Assembly: GCA_963836425.1 (NCBI GenBank)
Contig: CAWIJJ010000008.1
Span: 1-64,000, forward strand
Origin: CAWIJJ01 sp963836425
Lineage (GTDB): Bacteria; Acidobacteriota; Terriglobia; Bryobacterales; Bryobacteraceae
Length of the DNA stretch: 64,000 nucleotides
Direction of reading: 5' to 3'
The notes beneath the pieces were generated by a model, which saw only the letters and a program-made list of their open reading frames with translations, ran no database searches and had not been told where the DNA came from. How positions within the stretch are numbered: the stretch's first letter is position 1; each line of letters starts with the position of its first letter. A program made the position numbers and the translations under genes. Below are positions 33,239-41,792 of this stretch, piece after piece.

Positions 33239-33523
33239 ATGATCGTGGTACGGAACAGCTTCGTGGCCAAGCCGGGCCAGGCGAGCAAGCTGGCGGCGCA
33301 ATTGAAAGACATGGCGAGCGCCGGGAATCTGACGAATTTTCGCGTGCTGACGGACGTGACCGGCGAATTTAATCGCGTGGTCATGGAATACGAAGTGGAA
33401 TCGGCGGCAGGGTTCGAGGAGACCTATCGAAGGTACACCTCGGATCCGCAGATCCGCGACAAGATGAAGGGCTACACGGACCTGTGGGTGAGCGGGAGCC
33501 GGGAGCTGTTGCGGATCATGTGA
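33239..33523 (+). CDS. Small dimeric alpha/beta-barrel (ABM-like) protein
   Basis: The 94-residue protein begins MIVVRNSFVAKPGQASKLAA and continues NFRVLTDVTGEFNRVVMEYEVES and EETYRRYTSDPQIRD, the pattern of ferredoxin-like dimeric barrels related to antibiotic biosynthesis monooxygenases and NIPSNAP-like proteins. A ggaggaat ribosome binding site precedes the ATG. No substrate can be named. Confidence 0.7.
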   Translation: MIVVRNSFVAKPGQASKLAAQLKDMASAGNLTNFRVLTDVTGEFNRVVMEYEVESAAGFEETYRRYTSDPQIRDKMKGYTDLWVSGSRELLRIM

Positions 33524-33565
33524 CGGGCTCGGGAAGGCGGAATCCGCTTCACCTTTGCTTGAGCG
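33508..33565. repeat. Imperfect 60-base direct repeat, copy 1
   Basis: This segment, covering the last codons of the ABM-like gene, matches 34109-34168 at 51 of 60 aligned positions. The minus strand also encodes a short end similar to that of the methyltransferase (ALKQR then stop, compared with TLKKR then stop). Confidence 0.75.
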
Positions 33566-33664
33566 CAATCCGTGGGGTGGTGAATGGCGCTTCTATGAAA
33601 CGCCGGCATCAAACCCGGCGGGCTAAACCGGACCTGAAGGTGTAGAATCAGGACGAGAGCCGCC

Positions 33665-34069
33665 ATGCGCCCGCCCATCTTTCACCACCGCTGGAAATGG
33701 CTCCTGATTACCGCCGCTGTCCTCTTGCTGCTCGTTTTCGGCGGTTGGGCCTTCGTCTTCGCCGACATTCGTGCCGGCGTTACCAGCGCGGCGACCTCAG
33801 CCATGACGCGGTATCCGGGGGACCGTGTGGAAGCACTCAGCGCCTTGGTCGATTGCGAAAATTGCAGCCTGAGCGACCGCAACCACGCCATCTGGGCGCT
33901 CGGCCAGTTGCGAGACGCGCGCGCCCTGACGGTTTTGGAGCGGCACTACACGGGCGGGCCGTGCAATCACTCGGTGGACTTGTGCCAGTACGAATTGCAG
34001 AAGGCGATCAAGGCGATCAGGTCGCATTCGGTGGTGTGGCTCGGCTACCGCGACTTGCCGAAGCTGTAA
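33665..34069 (+). CDS. Single-helix protein with HEAT-like repeat
   Basis: The 134-residue protein has one membrane helix at about residues 11-34 (WLLITAAVLLLLVFGGWAFVF) and a C-terminal helical region DRNHAIWALGQLRDARALTVL, like one HEAT repeat, containing four Cys (CENC, GPCNHSVDLC). It lies exactly between the two copies of a 60-base direct repeat and may have been inserted there. No function is known. Confidence 0.6.
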   Translation: MRPPIFHHRWKWLLITAAVLLLLVFGGWAFVFADIRAGVTSAATSAMTRYPGDRVEALSALVDCENCSLSDRNHAIWALGQLRDARALTVLERHYTGGPCNHSVDLCQYELQKAIKAIRSHSVVWLGYRDLPKL

Positions 34070-34108
34070 CCCTGGGGGCCGTGCGCTTCCCGAGTTGAGG
34101 ATCGCCGT

Positions 34109-34168
34109 GTTGCGGGTCATGTGACCGGCAGGCGAAGACGGAGAATCCGCTTCACCTTTTCTTGAGCG
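34109..34168. repeat. Imperfect 60-base direct repeat, copy 2
   Basis: Second copy of the repeat at 33508-33565. It covers the last codons of the O-methyltransferase gene on the minus strand and, on the plus strand, a relic of the ABM-like C-terminus (VLRVM then stop, compared with LLRIM). Confidence 0.75.
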
Positions 34169-34799
34169 TGATGGCGAGCGACCCGGCCGGCACGAGGGTT
34201 TCGAGCGCGGGGTCCGCGGTGACGGCGCGTCCGTAGGCGGCCGCCTGGTCGAAGTTGTGTGCGAGGATCAGGCCTCCGGGACGAATCAGCGGGGCGAGGC
34301 GCGCCAGATAATCGGGATAGCCGTCCTTGTCGGCGTCGATGAATGCCACATCGATGGGATCTTTGAGCCGCTTGACGTTTTCGTGGGCGTCGCCCTCGAT
34401 GAGTGTCACCAGGCGGTCCACGCCGGCCTGGCTGAAATGGCGGCGCGCTTCGGCGGCGCGTCCACGGTCGATTTCGAAGGTGGTCAGCCGGCCTCCGGTG
34501 CTTTGCAGGGCGAGCAGCAGCCACAGGCCGGAGTATCCGGTGGAGGTGCCGATCTCGACCACGGATTGCGCATTCACGGCTTCGGCGAGCAGGCGCAGCA
34601 TGCGGCCGTCGCTGTTGGGAACTTCGAGGTAGACGTCGCCCGAGCGGGCTGCTTCGGAGATCACTCCGAGAATTTTCTTTTCGGCTTCGTCCCCGGCGAC
34701 GGGCATTCCGGAATCCTGCGTGCGCATGCCGCCGCGGCGCTGGGCGCGGAGCAGGCCGGCGCCCGCCAAACCTATCCATAACGCGGATCTTCGATTCAT
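34152..34799 (-). CDS. SAM-dependent O-methyltransferase, exported type
   Basis: The N-terminus (MNRRSALWIGLAGAGLLRAQ) looks like a Tat or Sec signal. The remainder is a class I O-methyltransferase of the catechol/caffeoyl-CoA type: EVPNSDGRMLRLLAE, SVVEIGTSTGYSGLWLLLAL (SAM site), FEIDRGRAAEA, VAFIDADKDGYPDYL (metal site) and LILAHNFDQ. The ATG has a caggagc site at a good distance. Export is unusual because SAM is cytoplasmic, so the N-terminus could be a membrane anchor instead. Confidence 0.8.
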   Translation of the reverse strand: MNRRSALWIGLAGAGLLRAQRRGGMRTQDSGMPVAGDEAEKKILGVISEAARSGDVYLEVPNSDGRMLRLLAEAVNAQSVVEIGTSTGYSGLWLLLALQSTGGRLTTFEIDRGRAAEARRHFSQAGVDRLVTLIEGDAHENVKRLKDPIDVAFIDADKDGYPDYLARLAPLIRPGGLILAHNFDQAAAYGRAVTADPALETLVPAGSLAITLKKR

Positions 34800-34858
34800 T
34801 GAGGCTCCTGACAGTGGTTCAGGCGGGCGGGGCGGAAAGTTCCAATGCCCGAGCGGCT

Positions 34859-35320
34859 TCAGTCTTCGACGACGGAACGCTGGGCCAGTTCGCCGATCAG
34901 CGGGAGCTGGTAGTTCTCGCCGTGCGAGGCTTTCACCATCATGAAGATCGACATGCCGAGCAGAACGGCCTGGATGATGCGGTGCACGGGGACGGCATTG
35001 GAGTGTTCGAGCAGCGGCCGCAGCACCCAATCGTCCATGAGCCAGGCGACGAACAGGTAGAGTCCCTGGAAGGCGTGAAAACGGACGGCGTAGTCGCGGC
35101 GGAACTTGTCGGCCGCGAGGACCACGATGGAGACGATCCAGCCGATACCGGGGACGTAGCAAAGGATGGCCGCGGTGCGCGGGTTCAGTGCGGCGAGCGG
35201 GTCGCCGCCGCGGCGGGGAGGAAGAGGAGGAGGCGCGGCGACGCCCTGGGGCGAACCGCACCGGCCGCAAAACGCGTCCTGCGGACCGACCTGGTTTCCG
35301 CACTGGCTGCAAAAAGGCAT
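34859..35320 (-). CDS. Zinc-ribbon plus DUF4870-like membrane protein
   Basis: The 153-residue protein starts with a zinc ribbon MPFCSQCGNQVGPQDAFCGRCG, a Pro-rich linker, then two or three membrane segments with LCYVPGIGWIVSIVVL and VRFHAFQGLYLFVAW, the DUF4870-type pattern. The start at 35320 is the ATG directly before the first Cys pair. The role is unknown; such proteins are small membrane proteins found widely in Acidobacteria. Confidence 0.75.
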   Translation of the reverse strand: MPFCSQCGNQVGPQDAFCGRCGSPQGVAAPPPLPPRRGGDPLAALNPRTAAILCYVPGIGWIVSIVVLAADKFRRDYAVRFHAFQGLYLFVAWLMDDWVLRPLLEHSNAVPVHRIIQAVLLGMSIFMMVKASHGENYQLPLIGELAQRSVVED

Positions 35321-35412
35321 TTGTTCTGTTATACGCGATCCGGGGGAGTGTTGTTCCCGGCGAGCACAAACCGGGCTGGCTATTCCAGGCGCCACCGCGT
35401 CAAAATCTAGCC

Positions 35413-36198
35413 ATGAGCCTGATGCGGGAAATCCGCGAATTCCCGGTGCCTCGCGGCGCTGTCGCCCTCTGGTGGCTGGGCCAGAACGGGTACATCTTCA
35501 AGAGTCCGGAAGGCACGCTGCTGGCGACGGACCTGTACCTGACGGACAGTTGCCGCACGATCGCGCCGCCCGGAATCGACCTCAGCCGGCAGGTGCCGGT
35601 GCTGATTCCGCCCGAGGAGATCGACGTGGACCTGTACGCTGTCACGCATAACCATCAGGACCACACCGATCCGGAGACGATCGCGCGTCTGCGCAATAAA
35701 GACACCACGCATTTCATCGGCCCGCATCCGAGCTGCGCGGTGTTCCGCGCGCAGGGGATCGAGTCCGGCCGCATCCTGCCCGCCTGGCCGGACGCCGAAC
35801 TGGAACTGCGGGACATCAAAATGCGCGGCACGTTTTCGCTGCCCACCGACGATACCGATTTGAACCACATGGGCTACGTTTTCGAATTCGGCGGCGGGGC
35901 GCGTGTCTATATGACGGGCGATACGGCCTGGTGCGAACTGCTCTCCTCGGCGCGCCGGCACCTTCCACACCTGATGATCACGTGCATCAACGGCGGCTTC
36001 CGCAACCTCTCGCACGACCAGGCGGCGCTGCTCGCTGCGGAAATCCGGCCGCGCGCGGCCATTCCCTGCCATTACGACATGTTCCCGGACAACGCTGTGG
36101 ACCCGCGGCAGTTTCGAGCGGCGCTGTGCCTGCGCGCGCCGGAGGTCGGCTACCTGCAGCCGCAACACGGCGTGCCGCTTGTCTTTTGCGCCGATTGA
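35413..36198 (+). CDS. MBL-fold metal-dependent hydrolase (UlaG-like)
   Basis: The 261-residue protein has the beta-lactamase-fold metal motif as THNHQDHTDPET near residue 78, ARVYMTGDTAWC for the bridging Asp, and a late PCHYDMFPDN His. This matches COG2220/UlaG-type lactonases acting on sugar phosphates. It starts at the ATG 35413; the longer upstream frame is Arg-rich without features. It is divergent from the zinc-ribbon protein. Confidence 0.85.
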   Translation: MSLMREIREFPVPRGAVALWWLGQNGYIFKSPEGTLLATDLYLTDSCRTIAPPGIDLSRQVPVLIPPEEIDVDLYAVTHNHQDHTDPETIARLRNKDTTHFIGPHPSCAVFRAQGIESGRILPAWPDAELELRDIKMRGTFSLPTDDTDLNHMGYVFEFGGGARVYMTGDTAWCELLSSARRHLPHLMITCINGGFRNLSHDQAALLAAEIRPRAAIPCHYDMFPDNAVDPRQFRAALCLRAPEVGYLQPQHGVPLVFCAD

Positions 36199-36337
36199 GC
36201 GCTGCTGCCCGCCTCTTTTCATTCGCTGACAGGCAGTTTATAAACCCTTACACGGCGGAGCATAACCGGCGCGGGTCCGCCAACGCTTATACAAGTGAAG
36301 GCACTCGGGAAGAGGGGCTTCAAGAGGAGAAACGGAA

Positions 36338-36658
36338 ATGAAAAAGATGAGATGGATGGCAGGGCTGGCGATCGCGCTCGGGGTGGGTGTGACCGGGGCT
36401 TCGGCTCAGCAGTGGCGCACGCCGGAACGGCCGGCGGCCTACGTGAACCAGAACCGCTTCGAAAACCAGAACCGCTTCGAAAACCAGAACCGCGTCGAGC
36501 GGCTGCGCGCGGAGATCGCGCTCGACCGCATGCGGCTTAACGAGAACCTGAGGCGCGGCCGGCATGCCGCCGCGCAACGCAACCGGCAGGAACTGGCGCG
36601 CGACCAGCGCGAGTTGAACGCGCTGTTGCGGGTTTCCGACCACGGCCGGCGGCGTTAA
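36338..36658 (+). CDS. Small secreted repeat protein
   Basis: The 106-residue protein has a signal peptide (MRWMAGLAIALGVGVTGASAQ) and a basic, Asn/Arg-rich mature part containing a triplicated NQNRFE unit, then a helical charged tail (RLRAEIALDRMRLNENLRRG). A gaggagaa ribosome binding site precedes the ATG. It resembles small periplasmic helical proteins but belongs to no family I know. Confidence 0.65.
   Translation: MKKMRWMAGLAIALGVGVTGASAQQWRTPERPAAYVNQNRFENQNRFENQNRVERLRAEIALDRMRLNENLRRGRHAAAQRNRQELARDQRELNALLRVSDHGRRR
36446..36499 (+). repeat. Three tandem 18-base in-frame repeats
   Basis: Two identical copies of AACCAGAACCGCTTCGAA are followed by a third with three changes (AACCAGAACCGCGTCGAG). 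They encode NQNRFE, NQNRFE and NQNRVE. Near-identity at the base level points to recent slippage. Confidence 0.85.
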
Positions 36659-36697
36659 TGCCGCCCGTGCTGCCGTTCGATTCGATATGCTGCTCCC

Positions 36698-37411
36698 ATG
36701 GCCTCCGATGCATGGCCGGGTTCGCGCCTGGGAGCCATTCTCGCGAAATTCGAACGGCAGCACGGGCCTCCGGCAGCGCCGGCCGCCGCGGGCCCGTTCG
36801 AGATGGTGTTGTGGGAGATCGTCGCATACCTGGCCGATGACGACCGCCGCGGGCGCGCTTTTCAGGCGCTCGGCGAGCGGGTGGGAACGACCGCGGAGGA
36901 AATTCTGGCAGCGCCGGAGAAGACTCTGATCGAGGTTACCCGCACTGGCGGCGCCATTGCCGCGGAGGAACGTGCCGAACGGTTGCGGGAGGCCGCCCGG
37001 ATTGTCCGCGACGACTTCGGCGGCGACCTTGGGCGGGTGCTTTCGATGCCGCCTGCAAAAGCCAAGAAGGCGTTGATGCGGTTTCCGATGATCGGCGAGC
37101 CGGGGGCGGAGAAGATCCTGAGCTTCGCGGGCCGGACGGGCGTGCTGGCGCTCGATTCGAACGGGTTGCGCGTGCTGGTCCGCATCGGCATCGGGGAGGA
37201 GGGCAAGAGCTATGCGGCAACTTACCGGTCGGTGCGGGAAGCGACGCTCGAAGAGTTGCCGGCGTCTGCGGACCTCCTTCGCAGGGCGCACCTGCTGCTG
37301 AGGGCGCACGGACAGCGGATCTGCCTGCGCAACGGGCCGTTGTGCCATGAATGCGCGGTTTGCGAGGACTGCCGGTACGGGACATCGGCCGCGCGCGCGG
37401 TGAGTCTCTGA
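36698..37411 (+). CDS. HhH-GPD DNA glycosylase-like protein with Cys cluster
   Basis: The 237-residue protein has the endonuclease III helix layout and a terminal Cys cluster CLRNGPLCHECAVCEDC, as in [4Fe-4S] glycosylases. The helix-hairpin-helix reads RFPMIGEPGAEKIL, where the catalytic Lys of endonuclease III is replaced, so beta-lyase activity is not expected. The general Asp is kept in LALDSNGLRVL. It may be a monofunctional glycosylase or a non-catalytic relative. Its stop overlaps the next ATG (TGATG). Confidence 0.78.
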   Translation: MASDAWPGSRLGAILAKFERQHGPPAAPAAAGPFEMVLWEIVAYLADDDRRGRAFQALGERVGTTAEEILAAPEKTLIEVTRTGGAIAAEERAERLREAARIVRDDFGGDLGRVLSMPPAKAKKALMRFPMIGEPGAEKILSFAGRTGVLALDSNGLRVLVRIGIGEEGKSYAATYRSVREATLEELPASADLLRRAHLLLRAHGQRICLRNGPLCHECAVCEDCRYGTSAARAVSL

Positions 37412-38319
37412 TGCCGGTGCTCGGGTCGGCCGTGGAAGCCATTGGCGGCACGCCGCTGGTGGAATTGGGGCGCCTGGCGCGCGCGAGCGGCGGTCGCCTG
37501 CTCGCCAAGCTCGAATACCTCAATCCCGGACACTCCAAAAAAGACCGCATCGCACGGCAGATTGTGGAGGACGCCGAGGCCGACGGCACGCTGCTGCCGG
37601 GGCAGTCGGTGGTGGAACTCACCAGCGGAAACACGGGGACGGGGCTGGCCATCGTGTGCGCCGTCACCGGGCACCCGTTTGTGGCGGTGATGTCGGAGGG
37701 CAACTCCAAAGAACGGGTGCGCATGATGCGCGCGCTGGGGGCGGAAGTGGTGCTGGTTCCGCAGGTGACGGGGTCGCTCACCGGCCAGGTTTCGGGCGCG
37801 GACCTCGAGCTGGTGGAGTGGGCCGCGCAACAGGTCACACGGGAACGCGGCGCGTTTCGCGCGGACCAGTTTCGCCACAGCGGCAATTTCCGCGCCCACT
37901 TCCTGCACACCGGGCCGGAGATCCTGGCGCAATCGGGGGGCCGCTTCCACGCGTTTTGCGATTTTGCCGGCACGGGCGGCACCTTCGCCGGGTGCACGGC
38001 GGCATTCCACGCCGCCAACCCCTCGATCGCGTGTTTTCTGGTCGAGCCGGACCGGCCGGACCATCCCATTCAGGGCGGCGGCTACAATATGGCGGACCTG
38101 CCTCTGCTGCGCCCGGAACAGATCGCCGGGCGGCTGCGCGTAACGGGCGACGAAGCCCGTCACGCGGCCCGGCGCCTGGCACGGGAGGAGGGAATTTTCG
38201 CGGGCTTTTCCTCGGGCGCGAACATAGCCGCCGCTCTGCGCCTGCTGCCCGGGCGGACGGTGGTCACGATAATCAACGACTCCGGCCTCAAGTACCTTTC
38301 GACCGACCTCTGGCCATGA
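37411..38319 (+). CDS. PLP-dependent cysteine-synthase-family enzyme
   Basis: The 302-residue protein starts IGGTPLVELGRLA and has the PLP Lys in PGHSKKDRIARQIVEDAE, the phosphate/substrate loop TSGNTGTGLA, a GTGGTFAG loop and SSGAN. These match CysK/CBS-type enzymes, but the active-site loop is PGHSKKDR where typical enzymes have P-x-x-SVKDR, so substrate preference may differ. It overlaps the glycosylase-like gene by one base and so shares its message. Another sulfur-assimilation enzyme (metY) lies 2 kb downstream. Confidence 0.85.
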   Translation: MPVLGSAVEAIGGTPLVELGRLARASGGRLLAKLEYLNPGHSKKDRIARQIVEDAEADGTLLPGQSVVELTSGNTGTGLAIVCAVTGHPFVAVMSEGNSKERVRMMRALGAEVVLVPQVTGSLTGQVSGADLELVEWAAQQVTRERGAFRADQFRHSGNFRAHFLHTGPEILAQSGGRFHAFCDFAGTGGTFAGCTAAFHAANPSIACFLVEPDRPDHPIQGGGYNMADLPLLRPEQIAGRLRVTGDEARHAARRLAREEGIFAGFSSGANIAAALRLLPGRTVVTIINDSGLKYLSTDLWP

Positions 38320-38371
38320 CCGGCGGGGCTATAATCAGACCTGATTGACTTAATTGCCAAGGAGGACTGCA

Positions 38372-39853
38372 ATGAGCGATCCGGTCACGCGCCGCAACTT
38401 CGTGGGAACACTGGCTGCAGCGGGCGCCTTGCCGATGGCGCAGGCGGCGGAGCAATCCGCGGCTGCCGAAGCGGATGCATGGCCCAGACTGCGCCCGGCG
38501 ACGATCTACAAAATCTATATCGGGCGATTCGGGGCGAGCACCAATGCGACGACCGGCAGCAGCGTTCAGTACCTGACCTGGGGCGCCGGGGAGATCGCGA
38601 AGATGGACAGCCACCTTCGCGACCTCGAAAAGAAGCTCGGCGATGTCACCTTCGTGGGCGGCGAGACCATCCCGCCCGCCGATGCGGCCCAAGTCGCCGC
38701 CAGGGCCGCGGCTGCCGACGGCCTGCTGCTGATCTGGCTTTCAGGGCATGGCGGAGATTACGCCACCCTCGACAAGCTCAGCTTCGGGCTCAATCAGCCG
38801 GCCGTCTCCTTCTTCCAACCGTTCAGCGGTCACGGGTGGATGTGGCACCAGCAGTGGAAGAACAGGAGAGTGCTGCTGCTCTCCACGACCGACTGGAACG
38901 ACCTGGACGAAGCGGTGAGCCTGCTGCGGGTGCCCGCGCTGATGAAGCAGACGCGAATCCTGGCGGTGGACGGACCGCGCGGCACCAAGCCAGCCTGCTC
39001 TGCCGAGGAGGTGAGGAAGAAGTTCGGGGCCGAACTGGTGACGATCAAGAATGACCAGGTTCTGGCCATCGCCCGCTCGATCGATGCCAAGGCCGCCGAA
39101 GCCGAGGCGGAACAATACTGGATCAAGCCGGCCATCGGCATCCTCGAACCCAAACGGCAGGAGATTATCGATTCGGCGAGGTATTACCTGGCGGTGAAGC
39201 AGTTGATGGTTCGGGAAAACGCGCGGGCGATTTGCAGCGCGGCCTGCATGGGGGAACCGCGGGCCTGTCTGACCTTCAGCAAGCTCAACGACGTCGGGCT
39301 GGTGGGCGCCTGCGAGGGCGACATCGATTCGACGCTCACGATGCTCCTGTTCGCGCACGCGTTCCGCACTCCCGGTTTCATCACCGATCCGGTGATCGAC
39401 GAATCGAAGAATGCGGTCGTCCAGTTCCACTGCACCTCGTTCACGCAGAGGCCCGGCGGCAGCCGCATGCCATTCCTGATCCGGAACCAGACGGACAGCG
39501 GAGGCGGCGTGGCCTTGCAGGTCCAGTGGCAGGTAGGGGAAGCGGTGACGATGGCCAAACTGGTCAACCTGGAGACGATGCTGGCGGTACCGGGAAAGGT
39601 GATCGAGACCGGCACGAGCCCGCTCGCCTGCCGCACGCAGTTCACGCAGTCGGTGCGCGACGCCCGGCACCTGTTTCTGAACTGGGGCGGGGGCGCGATC
39701 GTGCAGCCGGGCAGTCCGGGCGATCTCTCGCAGTATGCCGGCGCGATGCCCATGCTGCACCGGTCGGTGTTCTACGGCGATCACGTGCGCGGGCTCAAGC
39801 GTCTGGGCGACCTGATGGGCTTCAGGGTCATCGAAGAAGATATCGCAACCTAA
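38372..39853 (+). CDS. Tat-exported L-fucose isomerase-like protein
   Basis: The N-terminus (TRRNFVGTLAAAGALPMAQAAE) is a twin-arginine signal, preceded by an aaggagg ribosome binding site. The body resembles the L-fucose/L-arabinose isomerase fold, with VPALMKQTRILAVDGPRGT, an AICSAACMGEPRACLTFS metal-site-like region and LFAHAFRTPGFITDPVID. Isomerases of this fold are normally cytoplasmic, so this is a secreted variant. The substrate is unknown. Confidence 0.75.
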   Translation: MSDPVTRRNFVGTLAAAGALPMAQAAEQSAAAEADAWPRLRPATIYKIYIGRFGASTNATTGSSVQYLTWGAGEIAKMDSHLRDLEKKLGDVTFVGGETIPPADAAQVAARAAAADGLLLIWLSGHGGDYATLDKLSFGLNQPAVSFFQPFSGHGWMWHQQWKNRRVLLLSTTDWNDLDEAVSLLRVPALMKQTRILAVDGPRGTKPACSAEEVRKKFGAELVTIKNDQVLAIARSIDAKAAEAEAEQYWIKPAIGILEPKRQEIIDSARYYLAVKQLMVRENARAICSAACMGEPRACLTFSKLNDVGLVGACEGDIDSTLTMLLFAHAFRTPGFITDPVIDESKNAVVQFHCTSFTQRPGGSRMPFLIRNQTDSGGGVALQVQWQVGEAVTMAKLVNLETMLAVPGKVIETGTSPLACRTQFTQSVRDARHLFLNWGGGAIVQPGSPGDLSQYAGAMPMLHRSVFYGDHVRGLKRLGDLMGFRVIEEDIAT

Positions 39854-39901
39854 ACCTCTCGCGCAGGGCCGCCGGCGGGCATTCTGCGGTACGCTGCTGA
39901 C

Positions 39902-40474
39902 ATGAAAGTCCTGCTACTGCTGGCGGCGGGCGCGCTGTTCGCGCAACAGCCGCCGGTGCGCGTGCTGATCGCGTATCACTCGGAAACGGGAAACACCGCG
40001 AAGATCGCGGAAGCGATCCGCAAGGGCGCGGCCGCGGTGGGCGGCGTGGAGGTGACGCTGCGCAAAACGGCGGACGTGAGGGACGAGGAAATATTGCAGG
40101 CGGATGGGGTGATTGCGGGTACGCCTGTGCAGTGGGGCAACGCTTCCACCGAAACGCGGCGGTTTCTGGACCGCGTGGGGGCGGTGTTGTGGAAGGCCAA
40201 CCGCAACGGCGACGGGCGCGCGGCGGGCGCATTCTGCACGGGGGGCGGCGTGGCCATGGGAAAGGACGTGGCGCGGCTCTCGATCCTTTCCGCGTTTCTG
40301 ACCATGCGGTTCACGGTGGTGGGCGGGGTGGACGACGCGGGATTCGGAACCACGGGGCCGGAGGCCACCACGGGAGCGGACGACCCCGGTATCAGCGAGA
40401 AAGAGCAGGAAGAGGCGCGCCGCTTCGGCGAGCGTTTCGCCCGGGCGACGCGCCAGTTGCGCGGCTCGAAGTAA
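39902..40474 (+). CDS. Exported flavodoxin/WrbA-like protein
   Basis: A short signal peptide (MKVLLLLAAGALFAQQP) precedes a flavodoxin-like domain: VRVLIAYHSETGNTAKIAEAI (FMN phosphate loop), VIAGTPVQWGNAS and a GAFCTGGGVAMGKDV segment. WrbA-type quinone reductases share this layout but lack export signals. It presumably binds FMN outside the cytoplasm. The stop is directly next to the convergent metY stop. Confidence 0.78.
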   Translation: MKVLLLLAAGALFAQQPPVRVLIAYHSETGNTAKIAEAIRKGAAAVGGVEVTLRKTADVRDEEILQADGVIAGTPVQWGNASTETRRFLDRVGAVLWKANRNGDGRAAGAFCTGGGVAMGKDVARLSILSAFLTMRFTVVGGVDDAGFGTTGPEATTGADDPGISEKEQEEARRFGERFARATRQLRGSK

Positions 40475-41773
40475 TCAGGCCTGCGAGGCGGCGATGGCCT
40501 GGTCGAGGTCCCAGATGATGTCTTCGACATCTTCGATGCCGACGGAGATCCGGACCAGGTCCGCGGAAACTCCGGCTTCGGCCTGCTGTTCCTCGCTCAA
40601 CTGCTGGTGGGTGGTGCTGCTTGGGTGAATGATGAGGCTCTTGGCATCGCCGAGGTTGGCGAGGTGCGAGAAAAGCTGTACCGAATCGATCAGCTTGCGT
40701 CCCGCTTCCCTGCCTCCTTTGATGCCGAAGGTGACGATGGAGCCCTGGCCTTTGGGCAGGTATTTCCGCGACAGGCTGAAATAGGGACTGTTCTCGAGGC
40801 CGGGATATTTGACCCAGGTCACGGCCGCATTCTTTTGGAGCCAGGCGGCCACATCGAGCGCGTTGCGGCTGTGCGCCTCCATGCGGAATTTCAGAGTTTC
40901 GATGCCCTGGATAAACAGGAAAGAGTTGAACGGGCTGATGCAGGGGCCAAAATCGCGCAGGCCTTCGACCCGCACCTTGATGATCCAGGCGAGCGGACCG
41001 AAGACCTCGGCGAACTTCATGCCGTGATAGCCGGGGCTGGGCTGGGTGATGGCGGGATACTTGTCCGTCCACTGAAACTTGCCGCTATCGACGATGATGC
41101 CGCCGATGGATGTGCCGTGGCCGCCGAGAAACTTGGTAGCGGAGTGGACCACGATATCGGCGCCCCATTCGATGGGCCGGCACAGGTACGGCGAGGCCAT
41201 GGTGTTGTCGATGACCAGGGGCACACCCGCTTCATGGGCGATGGCCGCCACCTTCTCGATGTCGAGGAGGTTCATGCGCGGATTGGCGATGGTCTCGCCA
41301 TAGACCGCGCGGGTGCGGGGGGTGATGGCGCGGCGGAAATTTTCCGGGTCATCGGGTTCGACGAACTTGACGTCTATTCCGAGACGGCGAAAGCTGACGT
41401 CGAACTGGGTATAGGTCCCGCCGTAGAGCGTGCTGGCGGCAACCACTTCATCGCCAGGCCCCGCGAGGCTGGTGATGGCCAGGAATTGCGCCGCCTGGCC
41501 GCTCGATGTGGCCAGCGCGGCGATGCCGCCTTCGAGCGCCGCAACGCGCTGCTCGAAAACGTCCGTGGTCGGGTTCATGATGCGTGTGTAGATGTTGCCG
41601 AACTGCTGCAACGCGAAGAGCGAAGCGGCGTGCGCCGAATCTTCGAAAGTGAATGAGGTGCTCTGGTAAATAGGGACTGCGCGGGCACGGCTCGCGGCAT
41701 CCGGAGTGTGTCCGGCGTGCAGCGACTTGGTCGCGAATCCCATCTCTCGGGCGGGTGCGGTTTGATCGGCCAT
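40475..41773 (-). CDS. metY: O-acetylhomoserine aminocarboxypropyltransferase
   Basis: The 432-residue PLP enzyme has TKSLHAGHTPD, YQSTSFTFEDS, YTRIMNPTTDVFEQRVAALEGG, and the PLP Lys in VVHSATKFLGGHGTSIGG, followed by FNSFLFIQGIETL. It makes homocysteine from O-acetylhomoserine and sulfide. The start at 41773 is the ATG of MADQTAPAREMG; upstream sequence is the decayed ADOP copy. No SAM riboswitch is apparent. Confidence 0.92.
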   Translation of the reverse strand: MADQTAPAREMGFATKSLHAGHTPDAASRARAVPIYQSTSFTFEDSAHAASLFALQQFGNIYTRIMNPTTDVFEQRVAALEGGIAALATSSGQAAQFLAITSLAGPGDEVVAASTLYGGTYTQFDVSFRRLGIDVKFVEPDDPENFRRAITPRTRAVYGETIANPRMNLLDIEKVAAIAHEAGVPLVIDNTMASPYLCRPIEWGADIVVHSATKFLGGHGTSIGGIIVDSGKFQWTDKYPAITQPSPGYHGMKFAEVFGPLAWIIKVRVEGLRDFGPCISPFNSFLFIQGIETLKFRMEAHSRNALDVAAWLQKNAAVTWVKYPGLENSPYFSLSRKYLPKGQGSIVTFGIKGGREAGRKLIDSVQLFSHLANLGDAKSLIIHPSSTTHQQLSEEQQAEAGVSADLVRISVGIEDVEDIIWDLDQAIAASQA

Positions 41774-41792
41774 AAGGTACAGGATACATCCA

